A stretch of DNA of 64,000 bases from Methylorubrum rhodinum (GTDB taxonomy: Bacteria; Pseudomonadota; Alphaproteobacteria; Rhizobiales; Beijerinckiaceae): positions 62,001-126,000 of the forward strand of contig NZ_JACHOP010000005.1 of the NCBI RefSeq assembly GCF_014199935.1. The letters are read 5' to 3'. The notes under the pieces were generated by a model. It was not told the DNA's origin. It did no database searches and worked only from the letters and a program-made list of their open reading frames with translations. This document shows positions 48,244 to 57,384 of this stretch, piece after piece. Within the stretch, counting starts at the first letter, position 1, and every line of letters begins with the position of its first letter. Position numbers and translations under genes: made by a program.

Positions 48244-48354
48244 CCTCATCCTGAGGCGCCGGAGCGAAGCGGAGGCCTCGAAGGAGGGCTCCGGGGATCG
48301 CTGAGACTTCTGGAGCCCTCCTTCGAGGCTGCTACGCAGCACCTCGGGATGAGG
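48244..48354. repeat. Palindromic repeat family A, copy 3
   Basis: Same arms as copies 1 and 2 (CCTCATCCTGAGG; CCTCGAAGGAGGG; inverted counterparts on the right), with its own variable hairpins. Located between fpr and bioD; may serve as transcription end for fpr. Confidence 0.9.
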
Positions 48355-48400
48355 GTGTGGGTGGGATGGCCGTCATGAGTCCGTATCCCGTCGAGCCGCC

Positions 48401-49072
48401 ATGCCGCTTCCGCCCGCACTCTTCATCGCCGGCGCCGGCACCGAACTCGGAAAAACCTACGTCACCGCCGCCCTCGTCCGGCACCTTCGCGCGGAAGGGC
48501 GCCGCGTCCGCGCCCTGAAGCCGCTCGCCAGCGGCGTGCCGCCAATGGACGATCCGGCTTTCGCCGAGAGCGACACCGGCCGGCTGCTCGCCGCTCAAAA
48601 CATCGCGATCACCCCGGCGGCGGTCGAGGCGTGTTCGCCCTGGCGTTTCTCGGCCCCGCTCGCCCCCGATCTCGCCGCGATGCGCGAAGGGCGCAGCCTC
48701 GCGCTCGACGACCTCACCGTATGGTGTCGCGCACGTCTGTCCGAGGCGGCTCCCGGCGAGATGCTGCTGATCGAGGGCGTCGGCGGGCTGATGAGTCCGG
48801 TGACGGAGGCCGCGACCGGTCTCGACTGGCTGAAGGCGCTGGAACTGCCCGCGCTCCTCGTCTCGGGCAGCTATCTCGGTGCCATCAGCCACGCGCTGAC
48901 CGCGGTCGAGACGCTGCGGGCCCACGGCGTCGCGCTGGCGGGCGTCGTCGTCAGCGAGAGCGAGGGTGCCCCGACACCGCCGGAGACGGTGGCCGCTGCC
49001 ATCGCTCGCCATGGCGGCGTAACCGTCGGGATCGTCCCCCGCGGCGGCGACTTCCCGAAGGACCTCGTCTGA
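48401..49072 (+). CDS. bioD: Dethiobiotin synthetase
   Basis: A 223-residue ATP-dependent carboxylase that closes the ureido ring of dethiobiotin. P-loop GTELGKTYVTAALV at about 11-24, substrate motif KPLASG near 42, and EGVGGLMSPV near 125. No other bio gene is close by, so it is unlinked from the rest of the pathway in this window. Confidence 0.93.
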   Translation: MPLPPALFIAGAGTELGKTYVTAALVRHLRAEGRRVRALKPLASGVPPMDDPAFAESDTGRLLAAQNIAITPAAVEACSPWRFSAPLAPDLAAMREGRSLALDDLTVWCRARLSEAAPGEMLLIEGVGGLMSPVTEAATGLDWLKALELPALLVSGSYLGAISHALTAVETLRAHGVALAGVVVSESEGAPTPPETVAAAIARHGGVTVGIVPRGGDFPKDLV

Positions 49073-49081
49073 GCGGGCGGC

Positions 49082-49438
49082 TCAGCGGGCCCGCGGCTCC
49101 TTCGGTCCCACCTTCGGCTCGCGGGATTCCTGGATCTCCTCCGCCTTCTCCTCGTCGGTGTCGCCGCTCCGCTTGATCGTGGCGTCGGGCTTGGCGGTCA
49201 GCTCCTTGAGGATGGCGACCAACTCCTTGCACTCCTTCGGGAAACCGTAGGAGTCGAGCACGATCGCGGCGTCGCGCAGGGTGCGGAGATCGCGCACGAT
49301 CTGTGCGTTCTTGGCCTCCTGCAATTCCTTCTTCTCGGCGATGGCGGGTTCCAGCCCGGAATCCTCGACGGCGCAGGCGGCCTGCGCCGAGGGTGCGAGG
49401 GCGAGCAGAAGGAGGGCGCAGGCGAGGGAGCGGCGCAT
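49082..49438 (-). CDS. Small exported protein, unknown
   Basis: A 118-residue protein with a signal peptide (MRRSLACALLLLALAPSAQA). The mature part is highly charged: an Glu/Lys-rich helix near residues 35-55, two Cys that could pair, and an acidic, disordered tail. No family recognised. It is next to, but reads with, the response regulator on the minus strand (35-base gap), so they may be co-transcribed. Confidence 0.6.
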   Translation of the reverse strand: MRRSLACALLLLALAPSAQAACAVEDSGLEPAIAEKKELQEAKNAQIVRDLRTLRDAAIVLDSYGFPKECKELVAILKELTAKPDATIKRSGDTDEEKAEEIQESREPKVGPKEPRAR

Positions 49439-49473
49439 CGGACAGGCTCGTGGTTGGGTTTGGCCGAAAGGAA

Positions 49474-49893
49474 TCAGCCGCGGTCGCGCAGCAGGTCGTG
49501 GGTCACGGCCACGATCTGGGCGGTGCGGTAGGGCTTGGGCACGAACACCGAGCGGGACACGGCTTCCGCCGGCGACAGGCCGTCGCGGCCGCCCGAGGTG
49601 TAGACCACCGGCAGGCGCGGCAGGGCGCGGCGGGCGCGGTGGGCCAGCGCGATCCCGTTCGTGTTGCGGGCGAGATCGATATCGGTGAAGAGCAGATCCA
49701 CCTGCTCGCTCGACAGGATCGCCTCGGCCTCGTCGGCATCGGTGGCGGTGAGCACGCGGTACCCTTCGTCGAGCAGGGCCTCGGCGGCGAGCTCGCAGAC
49801 GAAGGCCTCGTCCTCGACGACCAGGATCGTGCCGGTATGCGGCGCGAACGGGAAGGCGGGCAGGGCGGCGGCGGTGCAGGCGAAGGGGATCAT
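49474..49893 (-). CDS. Stand-alone response regulator receiver
   Basis: A 139-residue CheY-like protein with only a receiver domain (about 20-135). ILVVEDEAFV gives the acidic pair, DLLFTDID the phospho-acceptor Asp near residue 73, the switch Thr/Ser is in VVYTSGG and the Lys in FVPKPY. It has no output domain, as with many alphaproteobacterial FixJ/CheY-like regulators. No histidine kinase is nearby. ATG at 49893 has TTGGAG upstream; an extension to 49953 is less likely. Confidence 0.85.
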   Translation of the reverse strand: MIPFACTAAALPAFPFAPHTGTILVVEDEAFVCELAAEALLDEGYRVLTATDADEAEAILSSEQVDLLFTDIDLARNTNGIALAHRARRALPRLPVVYTSGGRDGLSPAEAVSRSVFVPKPYRTAQIVAVTHDLLRDRG

Positions 49894-50058
49894 GGCAGAA
49901 CTCCAACTCACCCGGGCTCGGGCAACGGCCGAGCTTGCGGATCGCCGGACCAACGGGGCCGTGGAGGGCCGCGTTCACCGTGATTGCTTCGATTTGCGCG
50001 CAATTGGTAACCAGTTGGTTAACCTTGACGGGACGGCGGAAACGGCCGCGGCGAGATC

Positions 50059-50739
50059 GTGACGCGCCGATGGCAGATCGGCTTCGGCGTCGTGCTGACG
50101 GCGATGGCCGGCTTCGTCGACGCGCTCGGATTCATCCGCCTCGGCGGCCTCTACACCTCGCTCATGAGCGGGAACACGACGCAGATGGCCGTGGCGCTCG
50201 GCCACGGCGAACCGATCCATGCGGTGCTGCCCGCGCTGCTGATCGCCGCCTTCCTGGTCGGCGCGGTGACCGGCGGGGCGCTCGCGGCGCTGACCCCCGC
50301 GCGATGGGTCACGCCCGCGGTGCTCGCCTTCGAGACGGTGGCGGTCACGGCGGCCCTCGTCACTGCGGTCGAGGGCGCGCGGCTCGGCATCGCCGCCCTG
50401 TTCCTGGCGCTCGCGATGGGCGGCCAGAACGCGGTGCTGGCCCACGTGCAGGGGTTTCGCGCCGGCACCACCTTCATCACCGGGGCGCTGTTCTCGTTCG
50501 GGCAGAAGGCGGCGCTGGCGCTCGCCGGCCGCGGCCCCCGCTTCGGCTGGTTCGGCGACGCCGCGGTCTGGATCGCCCTCCTCGCCGGGGCGGTTGCCGG
50601 CACGCTCGCCCATGCGCATCTGGGCGTCGCGGCGCTGGCGATCCCGGCCGCCCTGGCCGGAATGCTCTGCCTCGGCGCCGGTTTCGTCACCCTGGCGAGC
50701 CGGCCCGCCGCCGGCCCCGCCCGTCAACGGTCTCTATGA
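50059..50739 (+). CDS. DUF1275 (YoaK) membrane protein
   Basis: A 226-residue protein with about six hydrophobic segments. The conserved N-terminal stretch of the family, AGFVDALGFIRLGGLYTSLM followed by SGNTTQMAV, is present, as is AMGGQNAV near residue 115. The family's transport function is unknown. The start is a GTG at 50059. It is followed 16 bases later by the WD40 gene. Confidence 0.85.
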   Translation: MTRRWQIGFGVVLTAMAGFVDALGFIRLGGLYTSLMSGNTTQMAVALGHGEPIHAVLPALLIAAFLVGAVTGGALAALTPARWVTPAVLAFETVAVTAALVTAVEGARLGIAALFLALAMGGQNAVLAHVQGFRAGTTFITGALFSFGQKAALALAGRGPRFGWFGDAAVWIALLAGAVAGTLAHAHLGVAALAIPAALAGMLCLGAGFVTLASRPAAGPARQRSL

Positions 50740-50755
50740 AGGAAGGTCGATCCGA

Positions 50756-51757
50756 ATGAGCGTTTCCGCCCCAACGCTGGCCGAGCACGTCGTGCCGATC
50801 ACGGCGGACGCCCACGTCACCGCCGCCCACTGGCTCGGCGACGTTTTGGCCCTGGCCCTCGGCGACGGGCAGGTGTTGCTGACCCGCGACGGCGCCTCCG
50901 AGGCGGTGGCGGCGCACCCTGAGGGCGCGATCCTGTCGGCGCTCGGCGACGGCAAGCGGCTCGTCAGCGCGGGCGACGACGGGCGCGTCGTCGCCACCGA
51001 CGCGAAGGGCACGGCTGCAGAACTCGCCAGCGTCAAGGGCTGGGTCGACGCGCTCGCGCTCCACCCGGACGGTGCGGTCGCCTTTGCCAGCGGCCGCAAC
51101 GTCGTCGCCCGCGATGCCAAGGGCCGCGAGAAGACGTTGGCCGCCCCCTCGACGGCGCGCGGCCTCGCCTTCGCCCCGAAGGGCTACCGGCTGGCCGTGG
51201 CGCACTACAACGGCGTCAGCCTCTGGTACCCCAACCTCGAGACCCCGCCGGAATTCATCGAGTGGAAGGGCTCGCATCTCGACGTGACGTGGTCGCACGA
51301 CGGGCGCTTCGTCGTCTCGACCATGCAGGAGAACGCGCTCCACGGCTGGCGCCTCCAGCCCGACCGCGGCCACATGCGGATGTCGGGCTACCCCGCCAAG
51401 GTGCGCTCGCTGTCGTGGTCGTCCGACGGCAAGTGGCTCGCCACCAGCGGGGCGGAGGCGGCCATCGTCTGGCCGTTCGACTCGAAGGAGGGGCCGACCG
51501 GCAAGGCCCCGCGGGAATGCGGCGTGCGCCCGGCCCGGGTCTCGCAGGTGGCGTTTCATCCAAAGTCGCCCGTGCTGGCTATCGGCTACGAGGACGGCTG
51601 CGTGCTGCTGGTGCGCTTCACCGACGCCGCCGAGCTGCTGGTGCGCCCGGCGACCAAGGGCGGCGCCATCTCGGCGCTCGCCTGGGACGCGGCCGGGCGC
51701 CGCCTCGCCTTCGGCAGCGCCGGCGGGCAGGCCGGCGTGCTAACCCTCCCGGCCTGA
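50756..51757 (+). CDS. WD40-type beta-propeller protein
   Basis: A 333-residue cytoplasmic protein consisting of repeats with the pattern of WD40 blades: several end in W-containing strands (SLWYPN, HGWRLQPD, AIVWPFD) and have GH/SxDG turns such as SWSSDGKWLATSG. It should fold as a seven-bladed propeller and act as a scaffold. In alphaproteobacteria similar genes occur beside metal-related CobW GTPases, but none is seen here. AAGGAAGG precedes the ATG. Next gene follows after 6 bases. Confidence 0.75.
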   Translation: MSVSAPTLAEHVVPITADAHVTAAHWLGDVLALALGDGQVLLTRDGASEAVAAHPEGAILSALGDGKRLVSAGDDGRVVATDAKGTAAELASVKGWVDALALHPDGAVAFASGRNVVARDAKGREKTLAAPSTARGLAFAPKGYRLAVAHYNGVSLWYPNLETPPEFIEWKGSHLDVTWSHDGRFVVSTMQENALHGWRLQPDRGHMRMSGYPAKVRSLSWSSDGKWLATSGAEAAIVWPFDSKEGPTGKAPRECGVRPARVSQVAFHPKSPVLAIGYEDGCVLLVRFTDAAELLVRPATKGGAISALAWDAAGRRLAFGSAGGQAGVLTLPA

Positions 51758-51763
51758 TCCGGC

Positions 51764-52030
51764 ATGGCCCTGTTCGGACGCCGCGAGCGCCCCGACGCCC
51801 CCGCCCGCCGCCGGGTCGAGGCCTGGGCGCGGGCGGCCGGCGGCTACGGGCCGGACACGGCGATGACGGTGAGCGAGATCGTCTGCGCCGACCCGGCCTG
51901 CCCCGGCTTCGAGACGGTGATCCTGATCCTGGCACCGAACCGGCCGACGCGGGCCGTGAAGGTGGCAGGCGCCGTGGACGCGCTGGACGAGGCGAGGGTC
52001 GCGGCGGCCGTGGTGTCCGCGGGTGCATGA
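51764..52030 (+). CDS. Small protein with CADPACPG motif
   Basis: An 88-residue protein. CADPACPGFETVILIL at about 41-56 is the only striking motif; two Cys spaced four apart could bind a metal. The N-terminus is basic. It is 6 bases after the WD40 gene and surely in its operon, suggesting joint function. I do not recognise a named family. Confidence 0.65.
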   Translation: MALFGRRERPDAPARRRVEAWARAAGGYGPDTAMTVSEIVCADPACPGFETVILILAPNRPTRAVKVAGAVDALDEARVAAAVVSAGA

Positions 52031-52114
52031 GCGGCTGCGCTCTCCCCGTCCGCGGCGAGTGCGCTAACTGCTCGCTCTTCGGCTCACACATCTCCGTGTA
52101 AGCAGAACGGAGCG

Positions 52115-52227
52115 CTCTCCTCCCCCTTGCGGGGAGGAGGTAGGAGGTGGGGGTGGTGCCGGATGAAGCTCGGCGATCCATCCTGAACCACCCCCACCCC
52201 TGACCCCTCCCCGCAAGGGGGAGGGGA
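52115..52227. repeat. Interspersed palindromic repeat family B, copy 2
   Basis: Outer arms CTCCCCCTTGCGGGGAG and CTCCCCGCAAGGGGGAG, inner arms GGTGGGGGTGGT and ACCACCCCCACC, with a centre unlike copy 1 at 20838-20946. Confidence 0.85.
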
Positions 52228-52264
52228 CCCGCGCTCGATCGGCCCTCGGTAGGGAGGTGAACTC

Positions 52265-52795
52265 GTGTTCCGCGTCGTCCGCACCCTCGGTCTCGCCTTC
52301 GGGCTCCTCGCCGCGGTCCTCGCGGCGCAGGGGCCGGAATTCGCGCAGCAATACGCCCAGCGCCTCGGCGGGGCGCTCGACGAGCTGCGCCGCTCCATCG
52401 CCGCCCTCGACGCCGATGCGCAGGCGACCGGCAGCAGCCGGGAGGCGGCGCTGGAGCGGCTGCGCCGGAGCCCCGACGCCTTCGCGGCCCGGCGCGGCGA
52501 GGCGGCCCGCGCCGACATCGAGCGTCTGAAGAGCCTGGAGGCGCAGAAGCAGGCGCTCGACGCGGCCCAGAGCCCGCTGGGCCGCCTCTTCGTCATCACC
52601 CGCGACCCCGACATGGGCATCGCCCGGTCAGCCTATCGCGACTACCAGCCGGCGGTGCCGACGACGACCGACGGCATCGTGGCGGGGCTGCTGGGCTTCC
52701 TCGCCGCCTGGGGCGGCTGGCGCGTCACCGCCGATTTCGGCCGCCACATGGCCCGCCGCACCCGCCGCCGGCGGCCGGAGACCACGCCGATCTGA
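52265..52795 (+). CDS. DUF2937 membrane protein
   Basis: A 176-residue protein with a hydrophobic N-terminus (about 5-22, VRTLGLAFGLLAAVLAAQ), a periplasmic coiled-coil-like middle (about 25-110, QQYAQRLGGALDELRRSIAALD), and a second helix near 140-157. This matches DUF2937, whose function is unknown. The start is a GTG at 52265 following GGGAGG. Confidence 0.7.
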   Translation: MFRVVRTLGLAFGLLAAVLAAQGPEFAQQYAQRLGGALDELRRSIAALDADAQATGSSREAALERLRRSPDAFAARRGEAARADIERLKSLEAQKQALDAAQSPLGRLFVITRDPDMGIARSAYRDYQPAVPTTTDGIVAGLLGFLAAWGGWRVTADFGRHMARRTRRRRPETTPI

Positions 52796-52920
52796 GCCGA
52801 AGCGCTCCGAGGGCTCGCCGCAGGGGTGTTGCACGACGCCTACAGCCGCCCAACCGCGGCTGCACTAGGTAGGTTGAGGGCGAGCGCGCTGCGCGCTGTC
52901 GCCGGACCCGGTCCCCTCGC

Positions 52921-54153
52921 ATGGCGCGCGCACCCAACACGATCGTGGATCCCGCCCTCGACGCGGCGGCCTTGCTGCGGCGCATGGGCTTCTTCGGCCT
53001 GTTCGTGGCCCTGCCGGTGGCTGCCCAGGTGTCGCGCCGCGCCACCGTGGTGCTGGCGCCCATCGCCGTGGTCCTGCTCATCACCGCGAGCGCCATCGAC
53101 CGGCGCCAGCGCGCGGTCCAGCCCTCCGTGCGGCGGCTCCTGACCGCGCCCTCGTTCCTGGCCGGACTGCTGGTGGTGTTCTGGTGCGGCCTCAGCCTGG
53201 TCTGGACGCCGTTTCCGGGACCGGCGAGCGAGCGCTTCGGCAACCTGATCGCCACCGTCGCGATGACGCTGCTCGCTTATCTCGCGCTGCCCGACCGGAT
53301 GCGCTCGGCCAATCTCTACCTGCTGCCGCTCGGCGTCGGCGCGGCGGCCATCGTCGCGATCCTGATCGGCCTCGTCGGCGACGCGATGCTGAGGGGCAAC
53401 CCCGACGGCGACAGCGCGCTGGAGCGCGGCGGCGTGCTGCTCGCCCTGCTGGTCTGGCCCGCGGTCGCGTGGCTGCGTTCGCGGCGGCGCGACACCGAAT
53501 CCCTGGTGGTGGCGGTGCTGGTCGCGGGCGCGCTGCTGACGGCGCCGGCCTCGACGCCGCTCTTCGCGCTCGCCATCGGCGCCCTCGCCTTCGCGCTCAC
53601 CAACTGGCGCCTGTCGCTCGGCGTGAAGGTGACGGCGCTCGCCGCCGCCGGCCTGCTCGCGGTCGCCCCGCTGCTGCCCTTCCTGGCCCGGCCGATCGGC
53701 GCGGCCCTGTTCGGCCCGGTCTCGCCCGGCGTGCTGGCGCTGAAGGCGTGGCAGAAGCTCGTGACCCTGGAGCCGGTGCGGCTCATCACCGGCCACGGCC
53801 TGGAGACGGCCTTGCGCGGGCGCATCTACGGCATCGTGCCGGCCAACGCCCCGACCACGATGCTGTTCGAGTTCTGGTACGAACTCGGCATCGTCGGCGC
53901 CTTCGCCGCCGCCTTCGCGCTCCACGGCGGGATCCGCCGCGCCGGCCGCGACGCCACGGCGCTCGTGCCCTGCGCCATGGCGGCCTTCGCGGCGGCCTTC
54001 GCGGTCGGCTGCCTCGGCGTCGGCCTCACCTTGGTCTGGTGGCTGACGACGCTGGCGTTGACGATCCTGACCTTCGTGGCGGTCGAGCGCGGCCAGTTCC
54101 GCCACAGCCGGCCGAAGGTCGGGCTGATCCCGCGCCTGCCCGTGCGGAGCTGA
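52921..54153 (+). CDS. O-antigen ligase/polymerase-like membrane protein
   Basis: A 410-residue protein with about ten hydrophobic segments. The last large loop holds ITGHGLETALRGRIYG and ANAPTTMLFEFWYELGIVGA, which fits the His/Glu region of Wzy/WaaL-type enzymes. It could ligate or polymerise a surface polysaccharide. No glycosyltransferase cluster is near, so the substrate is open. Function is inferred from topology and this one motif. Confidence 0.65.
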   Translation: MARAPNTIVDPALDAAALLRRMGFFGLFVALPVAAQVSRRATVVLAPIAVVLLITASAIDRRQRAVQPSVRRLLTAPSFLAGLLVVFWCGLSLVWTPFPGPASERFGNLIATVAMTLLAYLALPDRMRSANLYLLPLGVGAAAIVAILIGLVGDAMLRGNPDGDSALERGGVLLALLVWPAVAWLRSRRRDTESLVVAVLVAGALLTAPASTPLFALAIGALAFALTNWRLSLGVKVTALAAAGLLAVAPLLPFLARPIGAALFGPVSPGVLALKAWQKLVTLEPVRLITGHGLETALRGRIYGIVPANAPTTMLFEFWYELGIVGAFAAAFALHGGIRRAGRDATALVPCAMAAFAAAFAVGCLGVGLTLVWWLTTLALTILTFVAVERGQFRHSRPKVGLIPRLPVRS

Positions 54154-54156
54154 CCC

Positions 54157-54585
54157 TCAACCGTCGGTGATGGCGTCCGCCGCGGCCTCGATCTCGGCCA
54201 TGTCGTCGTCGGACAGGCCGAAATGGTGGCCGATCTCGTGGACGAGGACGTGGGTGACGAGATGGCCCAGGCTCTCGTCGTGCTCGGCCCAGTAGTCGAG
54301 CAACGGCCGGCGGTAGAGCCAGACGGCGTTGGGCATCTGGCCCGTGGCGACCTCGCCGGATTGCGCCAGCCCGACGCCGCGAAAAAGCCCGAGCAGGTCG
54401 AATTCGGTGGCGCAGTCCATCTCGGTCAGCGTCTCCTCGTCGGGGAAATCGTCGACGTGGATGCGCACGCCCGCGCAGAGGTGGCGGAATTCTTCCGGCA
54501 ACGCCGCGAAGGCGGCATCCGCCAAAGCCTCGATCTCGGCGAGGCTTGGGGCGCGCAACCCTGCCCAGTCGGTCGGCGTGCTCAC
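54157..54585 (-). CDS. Zincin-like metallopeptidase
   Basis: A 142-residue single-domain protein of the zincin_1 (PF06262-type) family. HEIGHHFGLSDDD near residue 122 gives the metal ligands and catalytic Glu; the third ligand should be an Asp in SDDDM. Substrate unknown. The GTG start (54585) overlaps the stop of the HAD gene by four bases (GTGA), so the two are translationally coupled. Confidence 0.85.
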   Translation of the reverse strand: MSTPTDWAGLRAPSLAEIEALADAAFAALPEEFRHLCAGVRIHVDDFPDEETLTEMDCATEFDLLGLFRGVGLAQSGEVATGQMPNAVWLYRRPLLDYWAEHDESLGHLVTHVLVHEIGHHFGLSDDDMAEIEAAADAITDG

Positions 54586-55322
54586 GGCGTCGCGGCCTCG
54601 GCCACCGGCAGCACGCAGGACTGGAGAAAGCCCGCGAGATCGCTGGTGATGTGGTCGATATGCGGCTCCTTGACCGCCTCCTGCTCGAACCGCTCGCGAA
54701 AAGGATCGGGCGTCGGCGGCACGACGAGCACGGTGCCCATGCCGAGATCGTGCGGCACCGCGAGGTTGCGGGCGATGTCCTCGAACAGCACCGCGCGGCG
54801 GGGATCGACCCCGTGCCGGTCGAGGAAGCGCTCGTAGGTGACCTTCTCGGGCTTGGGCACGAAGTCGGCGGCCGCGATGTCGAACACGTCCTCGAAATGG
54901 TCGAGGATGCCGAGCTTTTCCGCCACCCGCTCGGCGTGGCGGCGCGAGCCGTTGGTGAGGATCAGCTTTCGACCCGGCAGCCGTTCGATCGCCGCGCCGA
55001 GCGCCTCGTCCAGCAGGATGGTCGAGTGGTCGATGTCGTGGGCGAAGTCGAGGAAGGCGTGCGGATCGATGCGGTCCTCCACCATCAGCGCCTTCAGGGT
55101 CGTGCCGTAGCGGTGGTAGAAGTATTTCTGGAGTGCGCGGGCCGAGAGCCCGTCCAGCCCGTAGAGCCCCATCACGAAGAGCGTGATGCGCTCGTCCACC
55201 TGCGGCCAGACCCGCGCGTCGCTCGGGTAGAGCGTGTTGTCGAGGTCGAACACCCAGGTGTCGACATGGGCGAAGCCCGGCGCATCGGGTGCGGTGAAAT
55301 GGGTCGTCGGCGACAGAGGCAC
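54582..55322 (-). CDS. HAD-family pyrimidine 5'-nucleotidase-like
   Basis: A 246-residue haloacid-dehalogenase protein. Motif I is FDLDNTLYPSD near residue 25 (nucleophile Asp), motif II LTNGS near 122, motif III Lys in PKPEKVTY near 157, motif IV LFEDIARN near 180. It resembles SDT1-type pyrimidine 5'-nucleotidases common beside argB in Hyphomicrobiales. GTG start at 55322. Lies 106 bases after argB. Confidence 0.85.
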   Translation of the reverse strand: MPLSPTTHFTAPDAPGFAHVDTWVFDLDNTLYPSDARVWPQVDERITLFVMGLYGLDGLSARALQKYFYHRYGTTLKALMVEDRIDPHAFLDFAHDIDHSTILLDEALGAAIERLPGRKLILTNGSRRHAERVAEKLGILDHFEDVFDIAAADFVPKPEKVTYERFLDRHGVDPRRAVLFEDIARNLAVPHDLGMGTVLVVPPTPDPFRERFEQEAVKEPHIDHITSDLAGFLQSCVLPVAEAATP

Positions 55323-55428
55323 GAAGGGCGGAGCCTGCTCGGGAGCGGGGCGAAGGGCGCCCCCGTCTCATGATGTAGGAGGGGAAGCACGGCGGAACAC
55401 CGCCGCGCTTCGTCGCGCGCAAATGCGC

Positions 55429-56325
55429 TCAGGTGCGCCGGATCAGGGTGCCGGCACCGAAATCGGTGAACAGCTCCAAGAGCGCGGCGTGCGCCACCTT
55501 GCCGTTGAGGATGACCACCGCCTCCACGCCCTGCTCGAGGGCGTAGATGCAGGTCTCGACCTTCGGGATCATGCCCGCCGTGATGGTGCCGTCGGCGATC
55601 AGGCGGCGGCAATCCTCCACCGTCAGCTCGGGGATCAGGTTCTTGTCCTTGTCGAGCACGCCCGGCACGTCGGTCAGCAGCAGCAGGCGCTTGGCCCTGA
55701 GCGCGCCTGCGATCGCACCGGCAAACGTGTCGGCGTTGACGTTGTAGGTCTTGCCGTCGGCGCCGTAGGCCACGGGGGCGAGCACCGGGATCAGCTCGGC
55801 CTTCAGCACCGCGTCGAGCACGCCGCGCTCGACATGCTCCGGCTCGCCGACGAGGCCGAGATCGACCTCCTGCTCGGTGTCGCTGTCGGGGTCGCGGATC
55901 GTGCGCAGCGCCCGCTTGGCGCGGACCATGTTGCCGTCCTTGCCGCACAGGCCGATGGCGCGCCCGCCCTCGGCGGCGATCCAGCCGACGATCTGCTTGT
56001 TGATCGAGCCGGCCAAGACCATCTCGACCACCTCGACGGTGGCCTCGTCGGTGACGCGAAGCCCGCCCTTGAACTCGGACTCGATGCCGAGCCGCGCCAG
56101 CATCCGGCCGATCTGCGGCCCGCCGCCGTGGACGACGATGGGCTTCAGGCCGGACTGCTCCAGCAGCACGATGTCCTCGGCGAAGTCCTCCGCCGCCGCC
56201 GGGTCGCCCATGGCGTGGCCGCCGTACTTGATGACGACGATCTCCTGATCGTAGCGCTGCATGTGGGGCAGCGCCTGGGTCAGGATTTCGGCGCGTACGT
56301 GCACGTTCGGCAGCGGATCGGTCAT
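55429..56325 (-). CDS. argB: Acetylglutamate kinase
   Basis: A 298-residue NAG kinase for the second step of arginine synthesis. The N-terminal helix ([20 protein letters not shown]), glycine loop KYGGHAMG, and [10 protein letters not shown] are visible, then [12 protein letters not shown]. The N-terminal helix is a feature of arginine-inhibited forms, so feedback control by arginine is likely. The ATG at 56323-56325 gives the family start. Confidence 0.95.
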   Translation of the reverse strand: MTDPLPNVHVRAEILTQALPHMQRYDQEIVVIKYGGHAMGDPAAAEDFAEDIVLLEQSGLKPIVVHGGGPQIGRMLARLGIESEFKGGLRVTDEATVEVVEMVLAGSINKQIVGWIAAEGGRAIGLCGKDGNMVRAKRALRTIRDPDSDTEQEVDLGLVGEPEHVERGVLDAVLKAELIPVLAPVAYGADGKTYNVNADTFAGAIAGALRAKRLLLLTDVPGVLDKDKNLIPELTVEDCRRLIADGTITAGMIPKVETCIYALEQGVEAVVILNGKVAHAALLELFTDFGAGTLIRRT

Positions 56326-56565
56326 CGCCAGCTCGTTCGCCTCAAGTTCAGGTGCCTTTCCCGGACGCCCGCTGCGAAGGGACGCCCCGCGAGGCACGCT
56401 CGATCGGATTCGCGCCCGGCTTCTAGCCCAGCCGGCCCGCGGCGCGAAGCCGCCGGCCCCAACCGGTTGCAGGCCACGAGGTCGTGAACGCCTAAGGGCC
56501 GATTGCAACACTTCGTTAACCACGCCGCGCCGATGATCGACCCCGTCACCAGGGGGCGACACACC

Positions 56566-56793
56566 ATGCTCAACGCCGATCTTCCGGAACCGCGTCCCAG
56601 CCTCACCCATCCCGGCCTCATCGCCCGCGTCGTCGAACGCCTCGGCCAGGGCGCCGGCTCCTCGGCCGACGTCTGGCGCAAGCTGACCGACGCCTATGCC
56701 GTCGATCTCGACGCCGTCGCCGCGCTCCTGCCCTGCGCCGAGCCCGAGCCGCTCTGGCTCACCGCCCGCGCCGCCCAGCGCCGCCGGGGTTGA
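56566..56793 (+). CDS. Small protein of unknown function
   Basis: A 75-residue protein, mainly helical, with [22 protein letters not shown] and an acidic [20 protein letters not shown] lies seven bases before the ATG at 56566. In-frame ATG codons at 56533 and a start at 56503 are possible. No family recognised. Confidence 0.5.
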   Translation: MLNADLPEPRPSLTHPGLIARVVERLGQGAGSSADVWRKLTDAYAVDLDAVAALLPCAEPEPLWLTARAAQRRRG

Positions 56794-56813
56794 GCCGGTC
56801 GGACGCCAGCGCC

Positions 56814-56924
56814 GTGCCGGTTGTTCGGATCGCGGCTGCAGCCGTCCTCGGCTTGTTCCTCGCGATTGCTTCCGGCTCGGCGCGGGAGGAACGGCCCACC
56901 GAGACCCCGGCCGTCCCGGCCTAG
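56814..56924 (+). CDS. Possible 36-residue membrane peptide
   Basis: GTG-started frame encoding [20 protein letters not shown], a signal- or membrane-like segment, then a short charged tail with Pro. Lies 20 bases after the previous gene. No clear ribosome site. Low confidence. Confidence 0.25.
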   Translation: MPVVRIAAAAVLGLFLAIASGSAREERPTETPAVPA

Positions 56925-57162
56925 CGTGTCTTGCGCCCTTCCTCGCCGAGCGGCCCGTCGAAGCGCCCCGGCCGAGGCGACAAAGCTTTCCCGAAGTAAC
57001 GGAGGCCATTGGCGCTCCCTCGCTTTACCGAGGGACGAGGCCGACAGCTGTCGTCCCGACCGACGCCGTCGACGTCCATGAGGCGCGAATCGTGGCGCAG
57101 CCAGGAGCCGAGCCCGAACTCGGGTTGACGGAGCCGTCGCCCTTGGTCCGACGTCCCGACCC

Positions 57163-57200
57163 CGTCATTCCGGAGCCGCTCGGCGGAACCCGGATCCGGA
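57163..57200. repeat. Repeat family C, decayed half copy
   Basis: CGTCATTCCGGAG and a degraded CCCGGATCC arm, similar to the left half at 23715. Confidence 0.4.
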
Positions 57201-57384
57201 GGGACGCGCCGGAGGCGTGTGATCCACCCCAGATGCGCCGCTAGGGCATGAAGGCGAGGCCGGTCGCGGAGTCCGAGTTCGCCTGGGAGCGCCCCAGAAT
57301 AACGGCCTGAGGGTGTTCCGGTCCGTTCCCGCTTGAGTGCGACGAGGACGGTCCGCCCGCAAGCTTCCTCGTGCAACCGGACGG

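Larger units (their letters stand above)
56794..57384. other. Long gap with a possible 36-codon gene and a repeat half
   Basis: A 591-base region without a clear gene. It holds a short open frame (56814-56924) and a decayed half of repeat family C at 57163-57200. No RNA gene, terminator or promoter is evident. Confidence 0.5.
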
